The notes: a model not told the origin generated them from the sequence alone. DNA of 64,000 nt from Chromobotia macracanthus (GCA_036877525.1 JAZGTH010000041.1:434001-498000), one strand, 5' to 3'; counted from the first letter of the stretch, positions 9,640 through 20,899 are shown. Made by a program: numbers and translations.

Positions 9640-11096
9640 GTTTTTGAACTAATCCTTTAAGTGAACAAATGGTAAAGTGGCTAATGTAATGTTTGTGTAA
9701 TGACTAGCTGTATGCTGATGAATTTTGGTGACAGGAGGACAACATCAAATCTCACTAAAGGTCATGGCAATGACACAGTGACCACCAGGATTTAACGTCA
9801 TATTTGATGTGTATAGAGTTTAGGTTTAAGAGATTAAGTTTTCACTAATACATTTTTGTTTTGGTTCTGATAACATGCTTTTGCGTTAATTGGATTATGA
9901 AAAACATATTTGAATATATTCTTTTGAAGCTTGAAGTGATGGGCACTATTTACTGCCATTGTATGAACAAGAGTGAGCAGGACATGTCAAAAAATCTTTG
10001 TGTTCTAAAAAGATAAAAGGACAAACTATCTTCACAGCAACAAGGGTAAGTAAATTTTGACTGAAATGTCAAATGTGGGTGACCACTTTAAAGGTCATAA
10101 TAAAATAAATTTAAAATCATAATAAAACAATTTTGTTGAATTTCTAATGATTCAGCCAATGGGGCTCTGAGGTCATAGGTTCTCATGTCAAATAGTTTTT
10201 TTAGTGGTTAATGATAAACACAAATGATGGCTGCCTAAAGGTAACAACAGTATGTGATAATAATCTGCTTGAACTGTTTATGATGAGACTTATTAATAAA
10301 AACTGTTTTTGGTGAATGTATTGAAAAAGACTCAAGTCACTGAAATTAATCAAAATTGCATCATTAATTGACCTGTTTGTGTTACATTGTCTGCACACAT
10401 TATGATGATGCCTGCTGGGTGATGGAAAACTGAAGATTAATTTTTTGTTGATAGTACCATAAACAACATTTTAAACCCTTGCATGAGTGTGTGTGTGTGA
10501 TGGCATTTGTTTACTGTCATTGAAACTTCACTTGTCTTATGTTTCTTCACATCATCCAGTATTAGCTCCATGACTCTGTAAAGCTTCAACAGAACATTCA
10601 TTATCATCATACAGGTTCAGCTCAGAGGAGTCTGTGCAGTCATTTCTGCTTCATTCACACATTTCTGATAAATTCAGCTGTAAGTAATAATGACTGTGGA
10701 GCTGAAGAGAGTCATGTCATGACAATGCTGATTAACTGATGGCCTTGTTGTTGTGATGTTGTGATGTCATAGGAAACAGACATAGGGAAAACACTGTGAG
10801 AACATCATGAGTGATATCTGACAGCTGTGACAGAGAGGAATGTTGTATTGACCAATGACACTTTAGTTTCTCTGGAGAAGGTCTGTGATGCTTTTGTCTG
10901 CAGCATCAGCTAATCAGTGTGGATCAGAAATTTTCAGCTTCAGATGTAGTGGGAGGAGTTTTTACCATCACATGTATTATTAGAGTAGAAAGATTCAAAT
11001 TCATATCAGTGACACACGATCCTACACATACTACAGTTACTTTGATATATTGTGATTATATAGATTTATAAATAGTTGTTAATATAAACCTTAAGC

Positions 11097-11351
11097 TATG
11101 GGGTTCCATTAATGCCAAAAATGTGTCATCTGTATATGTTGTCCTCCCTGTCGTCTGCTTATATTGTCCATCTATGTCGTCTGTATATGTCGTTATACCT
11201 GTAGTAACCTTGTTTTCTGTTTATGTCGCTCTGGCTTTCATCTTCTGATTTCGGCATAATATTCAAGGAATAAACAGTGTTTCTATACAAGGTAAGATAA
11301 TGTCTGTTTAAATCGAGCCAGTTGGTTATTTATTTGTAAAATCATTTAACT
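11097..11351 (+). repeat. Left terminal inverted repeat of long-TIR element
   Basis: Starts TATGGGGTTCCATTA. It carries several TATGTCGTC-like submotifs (11120-11200) and GAATAAACAGTGTTTCTATAC near 11268. Its partner is 13043-13294 on the other strand. Confidence 0.8.
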
Positions 11352-11429
11352 TTATCTTTTATGATGCTAGATTTAACTATAAAAGATTTATAATAAAAGA
11401 TTTGAATAAGATTTAACTGATCACTATGT

Positions 11430-11785
11430 GATCACTCAAATGACGTGAAGTAATATCACAGCATGCGGTGCGTAAACATCTCACGATGAAGTAAAACACA
11501 AATACTGCATATATATTTATATATTTAGTATACAAATACTATTTATATATTTAGGCTTTATTGGCCTACTGTGTGCTTACATGTCAAGTAAATATTAACT
11601 CGATGTATGTTCTGTTTTTGCAGAGAATTAGCCGTTTGCTGATAGCTCGTAATAGTTGCCCATTATGCTGCCTGTTATTAACTCCATTCACTAAATATAT
11701 ATGCAGTATTTGTGTTTTACTTCATTGTGAGATGTTTACGCACTGCATGCAGTGATATTACTTCGTGTCATTTGAGTAGATTATT
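11430..11785. repeat. Inner inverted repeat (about 90-bp arms)
   Basis: The left arm, 11430-11518, includes GTGCGTAAACATCTCAC and AAAACACAAATACTGCATAT. The right arm, 11690-11778, carries the near-exact reverse complement, including GTGAGATGTTTACGCAC. The arms enclose about 170 bp. It lies inside the long-TIR element and may be a separate nested MITE or an internal hairpin of its host element. Confidence 0.75.
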
Positions 11786-13042
11786 AATCTGCAGCGAGCA
11801 GCTATATATAGATTATAATCGTTAATGCAGTCATGCAGCATTTACGTTATAGTGACGCCCTGTTGTGACAGTGTAACGAATCATCACCCAGTGTTGTTTA
11901 ATAACAGTTGTGCTACTGTTATATTCAGACTGAATACTGTTTATGTTAGGAAACACTTGACTGGATGTATATATATATTTCTTTATTTGTGTTTAATTTG
12001 TTACAGAATCACACATATGTACGTTCAATCACAAGTCTTCAGTGGAGGCAAGAAGATCCTGAAAATCCTTTTTATAAATTAAATTGCATTTTTGCCCCAG
12101 GTACAACCCTGGTTTTCACCAAAGAGTCTGAAGTGAGATTCTTTATAAAAGTTACAGGTTGACATTGCGTTTATGATAATTGTTCTTGATGTCTAAATTA
12201 TTTACTGAAGTATTTACTGTATTTCAGGAATGCTGTATCAGGAGGACATTTCAATGCCGTTGAAAACATAAGAGTTGCTCTATCAACCTATACACGACAT
12301 TTGACTCTATAAACAAATGGCTGTATTGTGCTTTTGTCAAACTTGTGTGTCATGTTTTTTGCCACGTAATATAAGTGCATAATGTGAATGATGTGGGAAT
12401 TATCGTTTTGCATGAACTCATCTCATGTGCAGCATTTCTTTTTAGGTTGTATGTGTAACATGTCAGTTTTAGTTTTGTACTTGAAATGTTTTTACATTTA
12501 CAAAATGATGCATATTGTTGTTTACCCAAGAGGTATAACAACAGTCAGAATGAAGAAATAACAAATTAACAGAAAAAAGAAAACTGTAAGATAATTTTGA
12601 CTTCATTTCATAGTCTGAGATATAGCTGTGTGTCTATTATATATTATATTATTATATACCAGGACACTTATTAACTGAATGAATGTGAATGTTTTTTTTG
12701 CGAAGGGAAGTAGTTCAGTTTTTGTTTACATTTAATAAACAAATACAAAAAGTGAGTAAATGTGTTTTGTATTTAATATGCTGCTGTAGTCCAATTTATA
12801 CATTTTATGTAACAAGAGTTAAGAAGTAAGAATGTACAGGTAATGAGACAAGCATTCAAATCGTTGTTAACCATGACATTCTGTATTCTTTAAATTATAA
12901 TATTAAAAGTTACAAATTGTTTGTAAACAGTTGGAAACGCTACATAAGTTACATCGCTACATACACAAATTACAAAACTTGTAGAATGAGTGCGTTAAAT
13001 CAAACCACATAGTAATCAGTTAAATCTTTCATTGATCAGAAA

Positions 13043-13294
13043 AGGTGTTGAATGATTTTACAAATAAATAATCAACTGGCTCCATTTAAACAGACATTAT
13101 CTTACCTCGTATAGAAACAGTTTATTCCTTGAATATTATACCGAAATCATGAAGATAAAAGCCAGGGCGACATAAACAGAAAACAAGTTTTCCACAGGAA
13201 GGACGACATATACAGACGATATAGGTGGACGACAGGGAGGACGTGAGGACGACATATTCAGAGGACACATTTTTGACACTAATGGAACCCCATA
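13043..13294 (-). repeat. Right terminal inverted repeat of long-TIR element
   Basis: The reverse complement of this segment tracks the left TIR from TATGGGGTTCCATTA through the TATGTCGTC-type submotifs to TTGTAAAATCATT. It ends at CCCCATA (13294). Confidence 0.8.
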
Positions 13295-13300
13295 TTAAGC

Positions 13301-13675
13301 ATGGTACGTGTTCACACCCAGTCTCAGTGCTGAACCAAAGACTCAAAACAGAACACAAAACAATTCAATCAATCCCAGCCTGTGAAATGACTGGTCAGGT
13401 GACTTTTTACAGTTTCCAGAGTCTAAGGTACAGTGAAACACAGACATTATTCTCTGTCTGTAAATTCATTTCCTCATTTTTACACATTTGTAATGAATTG
13501 CTGGCTGGTAAGATGCTGTTCTGTGTGTCTGACTGAAGCATGTGGTTAAATCTCACTGTGTTTAATTCATGTGACATCATCACGATAATTTAAGAGCTGC
13601 TCTCTGCTGTCCCTCCATTAACACACTGTTGTAGAGACATATCACACACATGAACATAGGGGTGTGTTGTGTTAA
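13301..13675. other. Non-coding stretch, nothing recognised
   Basis: No supported gene or repeat. The open frame here crosses the edge of the long-TIR element and looks like chance. Confidence 0.4.
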
Positions 13676-13945
13676 GTTTGTGTGTGGGTTTACTTAACCA
13701 TATATTGGGGGCAAATCTGTACCCAAATGTGAGCAAAGCCTGACAAATCTGTGCAAAACCTCCTTTTAGAGAAGTCATCATTTGTAAAAACATTTTGTAA
13801 AACAAAGTTTACAAAAACAAAGAAAGGTTTCTGTTAGTGTTAGGGTGTAGGTATGGATAAGGTTATATAATTTAAAACTAAATGTATATAAAAGCAATAG
13901 ATGTCTATGGAATGTCCCCATTTGGATAAGTAAACAGGTGTGTTT
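13676..13945. mobile_element. MITE with imperfect TIRs
   Basis: The left end reads GTGTGGGTTTACTTAACC and the right end, reverse complemented, reads ACACCTGTTTACTTATCC. The interior has GGGTGTAGGTATGGATAAGG and CTATGGAATGTCCCC. A related interior (GGGTAGGGTTAGTG, TATGGGAAGTCCCC) occurs at 57420-57545, and one end recurs at 9270-9345. Non-coding. Confidence 0.6.
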
Positions 13946-15007
13946 GAAGCTCTGTTGTCAGGTCCATTGGCCTGTATAAAGCAGAGAAAGTATATTGGAT
14001 CACTGTGTTAATACAAATGCATTTACAGATGTTGATCACCAATGACTGAAGTGGAAAAAAATAAGTGCCAATACTTTCATTTGCACTGGCTGTCATCACA
14101 TTTGAAATTTCTACAATAAAAAATACTATACTAAATCGATATAGAAGTACTATATTGCTGGTACAACATATATTTATTTATTAAAGGAACCACTTGCCAA
14201 ACAACGGATTTGATACTTATATAAGTTTAAGTTTTACATTAGGTGTCAATATGTCATTCAGTCAGGTTATTTAAATTAGCATTATAAAAGAGAAGTTCTG
14301 ATAGGGCTGACCAAGTTGCATTCACTAGATTTGTTGAGATGAGAGGTAATTTACAGACATTTGTGCTTTGACTAGAGCCATGAACAGCCATTTTGGTGGG
14401 CAGGTGCTCAAATGAGAAAATAGGGCACCCGTCTCATACTCTCATACACACAGACAGACACTTACATATAAAAAAATTGAATGTTTCATGTCCAATTCCT
14501 TACTATAGAGTTGCTACCATGGAGAGGTGGTACAGAAACTGCATCTGAAGTGACATTATGTATTTACACAGACTGTTTAATGTGTCAGGGACACACCCCC
14601 ACAACCAACCACGCCTACTCGCTCCCATTCACCAGAATTCTAATCACATACACCTGTTCTCGCCAGTCACCAACACTTTATAAACAACATTCACTCCTCA
14701 CCTCATCGTCTGGTCTATCCGCTAACAATACGGATTTACCCGATCCTCCTATTTGTGGATATTCTCCTGCGTTCCTTAATGCTTTCATAGAAATGCATGG
14801 AAATGCAGCCCTAACAGTTTGTCACAGAGAAATTGAAGGTGGCCTTTTTCATTTTGCTCCTGTTGGAACGTGCTTTACTCTGGGCTCACTCCATATGGAA
14901 CTCCAGTAGCGCCATCATTAACTCTTTCACTTATTCACCAACCACTTTAAAGAAGTCTTTGGACATTCTGCTGGTACGCTCTCCATCTCAGATCAACTTA
15001 TCTGTCT

Positions 15008-15310
15008 TTGCCAAAGAAAACCTCTGTGAGTGACTATACATTACAATTTCACACCCTCGCAGCTACCAGTGGTTGGAATGAGACTGCTCTCCTCACAGCT
15101 TACCGACAGGGGTTGGAGCCAGGTGTTCGTTTTCAAATGACCATCTACTATGATACTTTGGGACTCGAAAATTTCATGCAGAGAACAGTAAGGATTTCAC
15201 AACGGCTGACCGCATGCCAGTGTAGCATGTCTGGACTGGAACGCAGTCACACAAGGACCACACACAGAATGAGATCCAGCTCTGGCTTTAATCTGCAGCA
15301 TGAGACTTAA
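15008..15310 (+). pseudogene. Gypsy copy 2 Gag fragment
   Basis: A 100-codon open stretch. The part LQFHTLAATSGWNETALLT is the same Gag motif as EFRTLAAQSGW in the first Gypsy copy, followed by RISQRLTACQ, characteristic of the Jule-like fish Gypsy Gag. The frame is lost at the junction with the insert at 15311. Confidence 0.75.
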
Positions 15311-15840
15311 TCAGTGGATCATAAGTGACAGCTTCTCCCTCTCTGGTATGCACTAAACATACGATACTGATCAGTTAGCACCACAATGTATCATTTAAAT
15401 CAAATTAAACATTAAACAATATATTTCCATCATAACTAACATAATGGTATACTTATATCAATTTATCATATTCATCCAGTGATAAATATGTATTTAGACA
15501 AGAAACATCATCATACCAGAGTTGTCTGCGGGGAGAAGCACCTCTTAACAGGTAGACTAAGGCTATTACATGTCCCACAAAGGGAAAATCCCATAGGTGT
15601 TCCAATGATAGCGCTCCCTCCCAATAACAAACACCCAATTAAACATTCTGCTACTTTAAGGTTGCATTCTTATAACTCATGAACAATAAAAAGAGCAACA
15701 TTTTTGAAGTTCATTAACTCAACCTTCTTATGAAACGTAGAACATATAACAGCATATATATAAAAAATAATACAATATAGAAAGGAAGAGACGAAACAAA
15801 TTAAATTAGGTCAATGAATTATTCTTACCAGTCACATCAT
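15311..15840. other. Unclassified 530-bp insert in Gypsy copy 2
   Basis: AT-rich sequence that separates the Gag N-part from the Gag zinc-knuckle region. There is no recognised ORF and no clear TSD by eye. It could be a MITE, an LTR fragment or a SINE. It is called an insert only because gag sequence resumes after it (EPMQVDSHH-like translation near 15905). Confidence 0.5.
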
Positions 15841-15859
15841 CTTAAGGAAACCTCACAAG

Positions 15860-16255
15860 AACGTTCACTTACCTCACCCCATCTATGCCTCCAACACCAG
15901 AACCCATGCAAGTGGATTCTCATCACCTTACCAAAACTGAACGCACTCGTTGTCTCTCTAATGGATTATGCTTATAATGTGGATCTTCTGGTCCTACTCA
16001 TCCCCCATGTCCTGTGGTGAGTACTATTCAAGTCAACCCAGCTGTTTCTACACTGAAACGTCTTACGTTTCTTATAGTAACTCCTGTCTGCTTGCTTTCA
16101 GCACAAGCTACCCTAGACTCTGGATCATCTGGTAATTTAATTTCCCAATCCCTTCTGAAATGCCTACAATTAACTCGTAAGAACCATACCCATGTGCTCA
16201 ACATTGAGACCATCCAAGGAAAGTCATTTGGGCGTGGGAAGATTCAATACTGATA
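15860..16255 (+). pseudogene. Gypsy copy 2 zinc knuckle and protease
   Basis: Translation spread over two frames. It shows CLYCGSSGPTHPPCPV, a degenerate CCHC knuckle, followed by ATLDSGSSGNLIS, the DSG active site of a retroviral-type aspartic protease (about 16110-16145). It corresponds to the knuckle-protease section of the first copy. Confidence 0.75.
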
Positions 16256-16304
16256 CAATACTTCAATACCCCTGGTCCCGGCTTCCCCCAAGGAACTATG
16301 TGGA

Positions 16305-16526
16305 GCTTACCTCTTCTCCAAGTTGGACCTGCATAGCGCATATAACCTTGTTCGAGTCTGGGAAGGTGATGAGTGGAAGACAGCTTTCATTACTCCCTTG
16401 GGGCATTACAAATATCTCGTAATGCCCTTTGGTCTTTCCAATGCCCCCATCAGTCTTCCAAGGATTCATGAACGAGGTGTTCCGGGAGTTCCTTCATCAT
16501 TTTGTCATCGTCTACATTTACTATGT
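16305..16526 (+). pseudogene. Gypsy copy 2 reverse transcriptase, first part
   Basis: Shows KLDLHSAYNLVRVWEGDEWK and LVMPFGLSNAP, matching motifs A and B of the first copy's RT. It is interrupted just before the active-site box by LINE sequence beginning around 16527. Confidence 0.8.
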
Positions 16527-17053
16527 AAAGTGCAAAGCCAATATCCTGTCTCTGAACATGGACAAAACTAAAGAGATGGTTGTTGACTTCAGAAGAGCAC
16601 AGAATGACCACACCTCACCTGGTTGCTCAACACCAGTTCCATAACAAAGAAAGCCCAGCAGTGCCTGTACTTTCTGAGAAGACTGGGGAAAGCACATCTC
16701 CTACCCCCCATTCTCACCACGTTCTACAGAGGGACTATCACGAGCGTCCTATGCAGCTGCATCACTGCATGGTTTGTGCCAAAAAAAACTTGGACTGCAA
16801 GTGGCTAGTAAGGACAGCTGAGAAGATCAACGGGGTCTCTCTTCCCTCCATCACAGACATTTACACCTCACGCTGCATCTGCAAAAAAACATCAGCATTG
16901 TGGATGATCCCTCATACCCCTCTCACACATTCTTTACCCTTCTGCCGTCTGGAAAACAGTACCAAAACATCTGGGCCCTCACTACCAGGCTGTGCAATAG
17001 TTTCTTCCCCCATGCTATCAGACTTGTCAATACGCAGAAACTGGACTGAGAGA

Positions 17054-17094
<41 letters not shown>

Positions 17095-17175
17095 ACTGTG
17101 CATCCTCCACCCTGCAATTTTCTGCTTTTTTTTGGACATGTCTATGTTGCTAAATACTTATACAGTACTTAACTT
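16527..17175 (+). mobile_element. LINE RT 3' fragment inserted in Gypsy RT
   Basis: LSLNMDKTKEMVVDFRR and a following RT C-terminal region match the L2/Rex1-like LINE style of copies A and B. It then continues through a 3' UTR with an (AT)n/(AC)n microsatellite (17060-17097) and a TTATTACAG-like end. Gypsy sequence resumes at about 17180 (KLEKCEFHKTNIQFLGY). The Gypsy segment encoding the YLDD box and about 30 residues after it is missing at the junction, so the insertion was accompanied by a deletion. Confidence 0.75.
17060..17097. repeat. (AT)n/(AC)n microsatellite
   Basis: An alternating AT tract of about 30 bp bordered by ACACAC. It lies in the LINE 3' UTR. Confidence 0.9.
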
Positions 17176-17179
17176 ATTA

Positions 17180-17750
17180 CAGTTATTTCTGAAGCTTGAA
17201 AAATGTGAGTTCCACAAGACCAACATCCAATTCCTCGGTTATGTCATCAGTCCTAAGGGAGTCCAGATGGATCAGGGCAAAGTTAAAATGATCAGGGACT
17301 GGCCTAAACAACTAACTGTTAAAGAACTTCAATGATTTATTGGCTTTGCAAATTGGCCTGCAATGTCTCCCAGCATATCAGGGGATGCTCAGTTTGTGCT
17401 ATATCCAGTACACCACGTCAAACCCTTCGGGTAAGCTGGTTCCACTACCCATACCTCACAGACCGTGGTCCCATCTTGGTGTGGACTTCATCACAGACCT
17501 CCCTTATTCTGATTCCCATACCTGCATTCTGGTAATTGTTGATCGATTCTCCAAGGCATGCATGCAAACTTATTAAGTGTCTTATTCCTTAAGACACTTA
17601 ATGTGTCTCCCCACATCATTTGAAACTGCGGATCTACTCTTCCAACACATTTTCCGGGAACTTTGGCATACATGAAGACATTGTCTCAGATCGTGGACCC
17701 CAGTTCGTCTCCCAAGTCTGGAAAGCCTTCTTCAAACACCCTCAAACTCT
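17180..17750 (+). pseudogene. Gypsy copy 2 RT end and integrase remnants
   Basis: KLEKCEFHKTNIQFLGYVIS is the RT connection region. After a large deletion (RNase H absent) comes integrase: HRPWSHLGVDFITDLP and ILVIVDRFSKAC, then GIHEDIVSDRGPQFVSQVWK, giving the first two catalytic aspartates. A short hairpin lies at 17572-17602. The third catalytic residue is gone because DIRS sequence begins near 17757. Confidence 0.8.
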
Positions 17751-18114
17751 GGTGTGTGAACCATCTCAGATTATAGGCCATGATGAAAATGTATCTGTCC
17801 AGAAGACACAGGTTTACCAACAGGGAAACCAGACTGTGGAGAGATACACATATGGGATTACCAAAGGGAAACACTACATATGACATATGATCATCTGTCA
17901 TCGAGCTAACCAGTTGGGTAGCCACAAATGGCAACTCTAGATGCTAAACCCCTCCGCTGGGCTCTAGGCTACATAGAATAGAATGTCCAGGGTTAACGAA
18001 ATAGGAACTTGCAGGGGTAAACAGAATTTGTTATCACCTCTAGGAGGAAAGAGGTTGTAGCAGGCTTGACACCCTGATGGTTCTTTAAGGTGCTTGTTTG
18101 TTAGAAATCAAATT

Positions 18115-18245
18115 AATCCTGGGGTTATAAAGCCTTGCAAAAGTATTGGGTGTGGCCCAACCCAAAGTCTGCTGAAGGGGAGCCTTTTGCAAGTGTCCAA
18201 AATCAGTTGAGGTTGCATGTACCTCCAAAGGTCATGGCACACCCT
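18115..18245 (-). pseudogene. DIRS A tyrosine recombinase C-terminal remnant
   Basis: The minus-strand translation around 18130-18200 gives a degenerate version of the block that in DIRS B reads GTPLADICSTAGWATPNTF. Stops and frameshifts are present. The adjacent 3' sequence is shared with DIRS B. Confidence 0.55.
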
Positions 18246-19184
18246 GTGATAGGTAAACTAACAGAATGGCATCCTTGATCCAATGAAATAAAGCATGTAC
18301 TGGACACAGCAGGGAAAGGGCTGGGTCCTTCTCCAGCTGTGGGAGGGCCTACAGCTTTACCACTTGGTTCCTGAAGGGAGTCTTGGGAACCTTGGGCACT
18401 TAGCCCGGACAAGGTCTTAGAAAAACATGAGAAAATCAACCCTCTAGATGAATGTGATGATGGTCAAGAGGACCATCTTCTGGGAGAAGGCACTAAGCCT
18501 GAGTGATTCCAGAGGCTCAAATGGGGGACTCCTAAGGGCCATAAAGACCAAGTAGAGAACTTCCTAGCACCTCTGAGGAATCTAACTATTAGATCATGCC
18601 TACCTAACCATCCAGTATAACATGATGTGCTGCAATAGGGTTCAGGGAGACAACTGTCTCTCCAACCTCTCTTGCAGGAAAGTCAGCACAGATCCAATCG
18701 AGCATGTCTGTGGGTTCTTTTCTACGGGTAAAACAGCAGTCCATGAAAAGATGTTACTTAGTGTCACTAAGTGACAGTCACCAAATCACAAAGGTTTTCC
18801 GTGTTTTGGTCCCTGCCACTCAGCCAAATGCCATGCCACAGGCTGTTATGGAAGATTGGTGTGCCCAAGACAGTGGGAGCATTGTGGTAGGCCATAGACA
18901 AGGCTGAGTTGATGACTATGCCCTTACCTATCGCCTCGCATGAGCAAGCAATGCATTCTTGTGAGCCCTGGGAGATGGAGAGTGACCAGACACCTGGGCT
19001 GTTAGTGCATCTCTGCACAACTAACCCAGAAAAACAGAAACTTTTCTTTGCATGACCATGGGATAGCTCATTTCAAGACCACATTAAAGCCCTTGAAGTA
19101 TTCTTGGCAATCAACTTGTTGGTGGCCGGCTCGTGCTTCCTTCAATTAAGCCATCCTAAGTTTTACACTGGGTCGATACCACCC

Positions 19185-19538
19185 TCATCTAGTTCTTTCA
19201 GTGCTTTGGCCTGATGGACCATACAGGATGACAATGGCATGGAAAGCAGAGGCAGCCTGTACTGCAGTACCACAGGCTTTCACTGTAAGTGAAGAAGAAA
19301 ATCTACAAGCTTTGGACAGGAACCTCAGATAGTTTCTCCATGAGGCACCAATAGCATACTTTGGGCATAAGGGTGGCAGCGTCCCCAAGTCATTCTCATC
19401 CAGTGGTGTAAGCCCATTCTCTGATGCTGCAATTGATAGGTTATCCTCTTCTTGAATTCCAAATGTAACAGTGAGGATGCCATAAGGTGGAAACTCCAGG
19501 CGACCATGCTTGGCAATGGTCGTTCTCTGGGGTTTCAC
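19185..19538 (-). pseudogene. DIRS A Gag-like ORF
   Basis: 117 codons with YGILTVTFGIQEEDNLSIAAS and FLSKACRFSSSLTVKA followed by AVQAASAFHAI. The same order is found in the Gag ORF of fish DIRS elements (acidic N-terminal part, then a conserved helical block before the coiled-coil region). DIRS E at 51422-51690 carries the equivalent GVLTVTFRTHDEDELWIAA part. Confidence 0.7.
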
Positions 19539-20426
19539 CCGGCAGAAACTCGTCCATCATTTCCCCCAAATTACCATTGGGGGGTGACAACTGCATCCAG
19601 AGGCACATGCACAGAAAGGCATAATAAAAATTGCTGTTTTAGAGGAAACTCTAACTCTGGATTTACTAATAAACCAACTGCATTTGGATCCTCATCTCTG
19701 CCTATTTTCCTTGTCTGCCTGCTTTTGAGTAGTTCCTCCTTCACTGTTGGGAGGTAGAGGAGGATGCTTGCCCTATTTATTTACAGTGACTTCCGCACCA
19801 GGAAGCCCTGGTGATCACCTGCTCTGCCGTGGAGATCTGTTGTCCCATCTGCTCAGCTGTGATGGTCTTTTGCATCATTATGGGGATCTTCAGTCCTGTC
19901 CGCTCTGATGTGGTCTCCTGATTTTACTTTGTCTCCCATTCCTCCTGTTTCTCCACAGTCCTGGCCCTTCATTTCTCTTCCTGTTCTGTCTCTGCTCCAC
20001 CTTCCACCTTGACCTCTGTTTTTTTGTTTGTTAGGAGCCGTGTTTATCACTCTGATCAAACCAACTGCATTTGGATCCTCATCTGTGCCTGTTTTTCTTG
20101 CCTGCCTATCTCCTTTGTAACAGCACACCTCCCTTTTATAACCAGATATCCGGGACTGGCATGCAAATCCCACTCACCAATTCCTATTGACGTTTTCTGA
20201 TAAGAGGCGGAGTGAACCCCTAGTGTCACTACATCGACACAACATCGAGTAAGTGACAGAAAGGTAACTACATTTACAATGCACTGTGGACATGTATGGA
20301 GTCTGCCATCATTTTATAAACATAATTGTAAGTTTTAAAAGCAAAACATTAAGGATGATGTAACACGTTTATAGTCGCTGTATATGTTTCTTAATTTTTC
20401 TATTTATTCAATATATTCATCACTTT

Positions 20427-20459
20427 GATATCTGACACAACTACTTTGTGTCAGATATC
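20427..20459. repeat. Perfect hairpin, 14-bp arms
   Basis: GATATCTGACACAA (20427-20440), five-base loop CTACT, then its exact reverse complement (20446-20459). Confidence 0.85.
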
Positions 20460-20769
20460 TGATATATGAAAGATTCAGTTTCTCAGTTATATGTAAGTAA
20501 ATGCATTTTGCATTTTAAATATGTTTATAATGATCATAGTTGATTCCATAGTAATTAAAATGTAATTTTACAAATTATAAATGGTTTCTAGTACATATGT
20601 GCATTTAAATATCTGAAACATAAAAAAAGCATTTTTAACAGGTGTGATATATGACAAACATGAACAGAGTGAATCCATCTCTGGCTTAATGCTACCAACA
20701 ACACCAACGTAGCTCTAATGATCAGACGCTTCAATGAACACAACTCTTATGTTTAGTTTTTAAAGTTAT

Positions 20770-20899
20770 AAAGACTTGTCAAGTCACAAGTCACTGTTGT
20801 CCGAGTCTAAGTCTAGTCACAAGTATTCTTTAATTATGTTAAGTCATCAAATTTGGGACTCGAGTCAGAGTCAAGTCTAAGTAATCCAGCCCTGTCAGG
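20770..20899 (-). repeat. MITE end with AAGTC-rich subterminal repeats
   Basis: On the minus strand the end reads CAGGGCTGGATTACTTAGAC, a hAT-like CAGGG terminus, followed inward by repeated GACTC/AAGTC units. Only one end is recognised. Confidence 0.45.

Larger units (their letters stand above)
8872..11090. other. AT-rich non-coding stretch with repeat scraps
   Basis: No supported gene. It contains a fragment resembling the MITE at 13676-13945 (9270-9345), a 26-bp perfect palindrome (9614-9639), a decayed half-copy of the short TIR element around 9950-10096 ending near GGTGACCACTTTAAA, and otherwise unassigned sequence. Confidence 0.5.
11097..13294. mobile_element. Long-TIR non-coding DNA element, TSD TTAAGC
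   Basis: A 2198-bp element with terminal inverted repeats of about 250 bp (11097-11351 and 13043-13294), roughly 85-90% alike by eye. Both ends are TATGGGGTTCCATTA. It is flanked directly by TTAAGC at 11091-11096 and 13295-13300, a perfect 6-bp duplication. I find no transposase-like ORF, only short random ORFs. The 6-bp TSD does not fit hAT, Tc1/mariner, or simple TTAA-type piggyBac insertion, although TTAA is contained in it; the superfamily is unassigned. Confidence 0.8.
14583..17750 (+). mobile_element. Older Gypsy retrotransposon, mosaic, 3'-truncated
   Basis: A second Gypsy family, distinct from 3858-8561. The probable 5' LTR starts TGTCAGGGACAC (14583) with TTTATAAAC near 14680. Gag, zinc knuckle, protease, RT and integrase remnants follow in order, but the element is interrupted by an unclassified insert (15311-15840) and a LINE fragment (about 16527-17175). 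It is cut off near 17750 by the minus-strand DIRS at 17757. No 3' LTR is present. Frames are broken many times, so it is older than the first Gypsy copy. Confidence 0.85.
17757..20272 (-). mobile_element. DIRS retrotransposon A (minus), strongly deleted
   Basis: Read on the minus strand, the 5' terminal region lies at about 20200-20272 (GTCACTTACTCGATGTTGTG and TGTAGTGACACTAGGGGTT), gag at about 19185-19540, and a decayed tyrosine-recombinase end at about 18120-18240. The 3' terminal sequence (17757-18110) closely matches that of DIRS B at 22990-23290. DIRS elements integrate with a tyrosine recombinase instead of an integrase and make no TSD. RT and RNase H are essentially missing. Confidence 0.8.

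Noticed and set aside
14481..14909. 142-codon ORF near the start of Gypsy copy 2
   Set aside because: It crosses the predicted LTR boundary and shows no Gag-like motif; probably chance.
16580..17335. 251-codon ORF as a single protein
   Set aside because: It joins LINE 3' sequence, a microsatellite (IYIYIY) and Gypsy RT in one frame by chance; an artefact of the nested insertion.
17572..17602. Hairpin ATTAAGTGTCTTA as a separate element
   Set aside because: It lies within Gypsy copy 2 integrase sequence that can be read through it; likely chance or local slippage.
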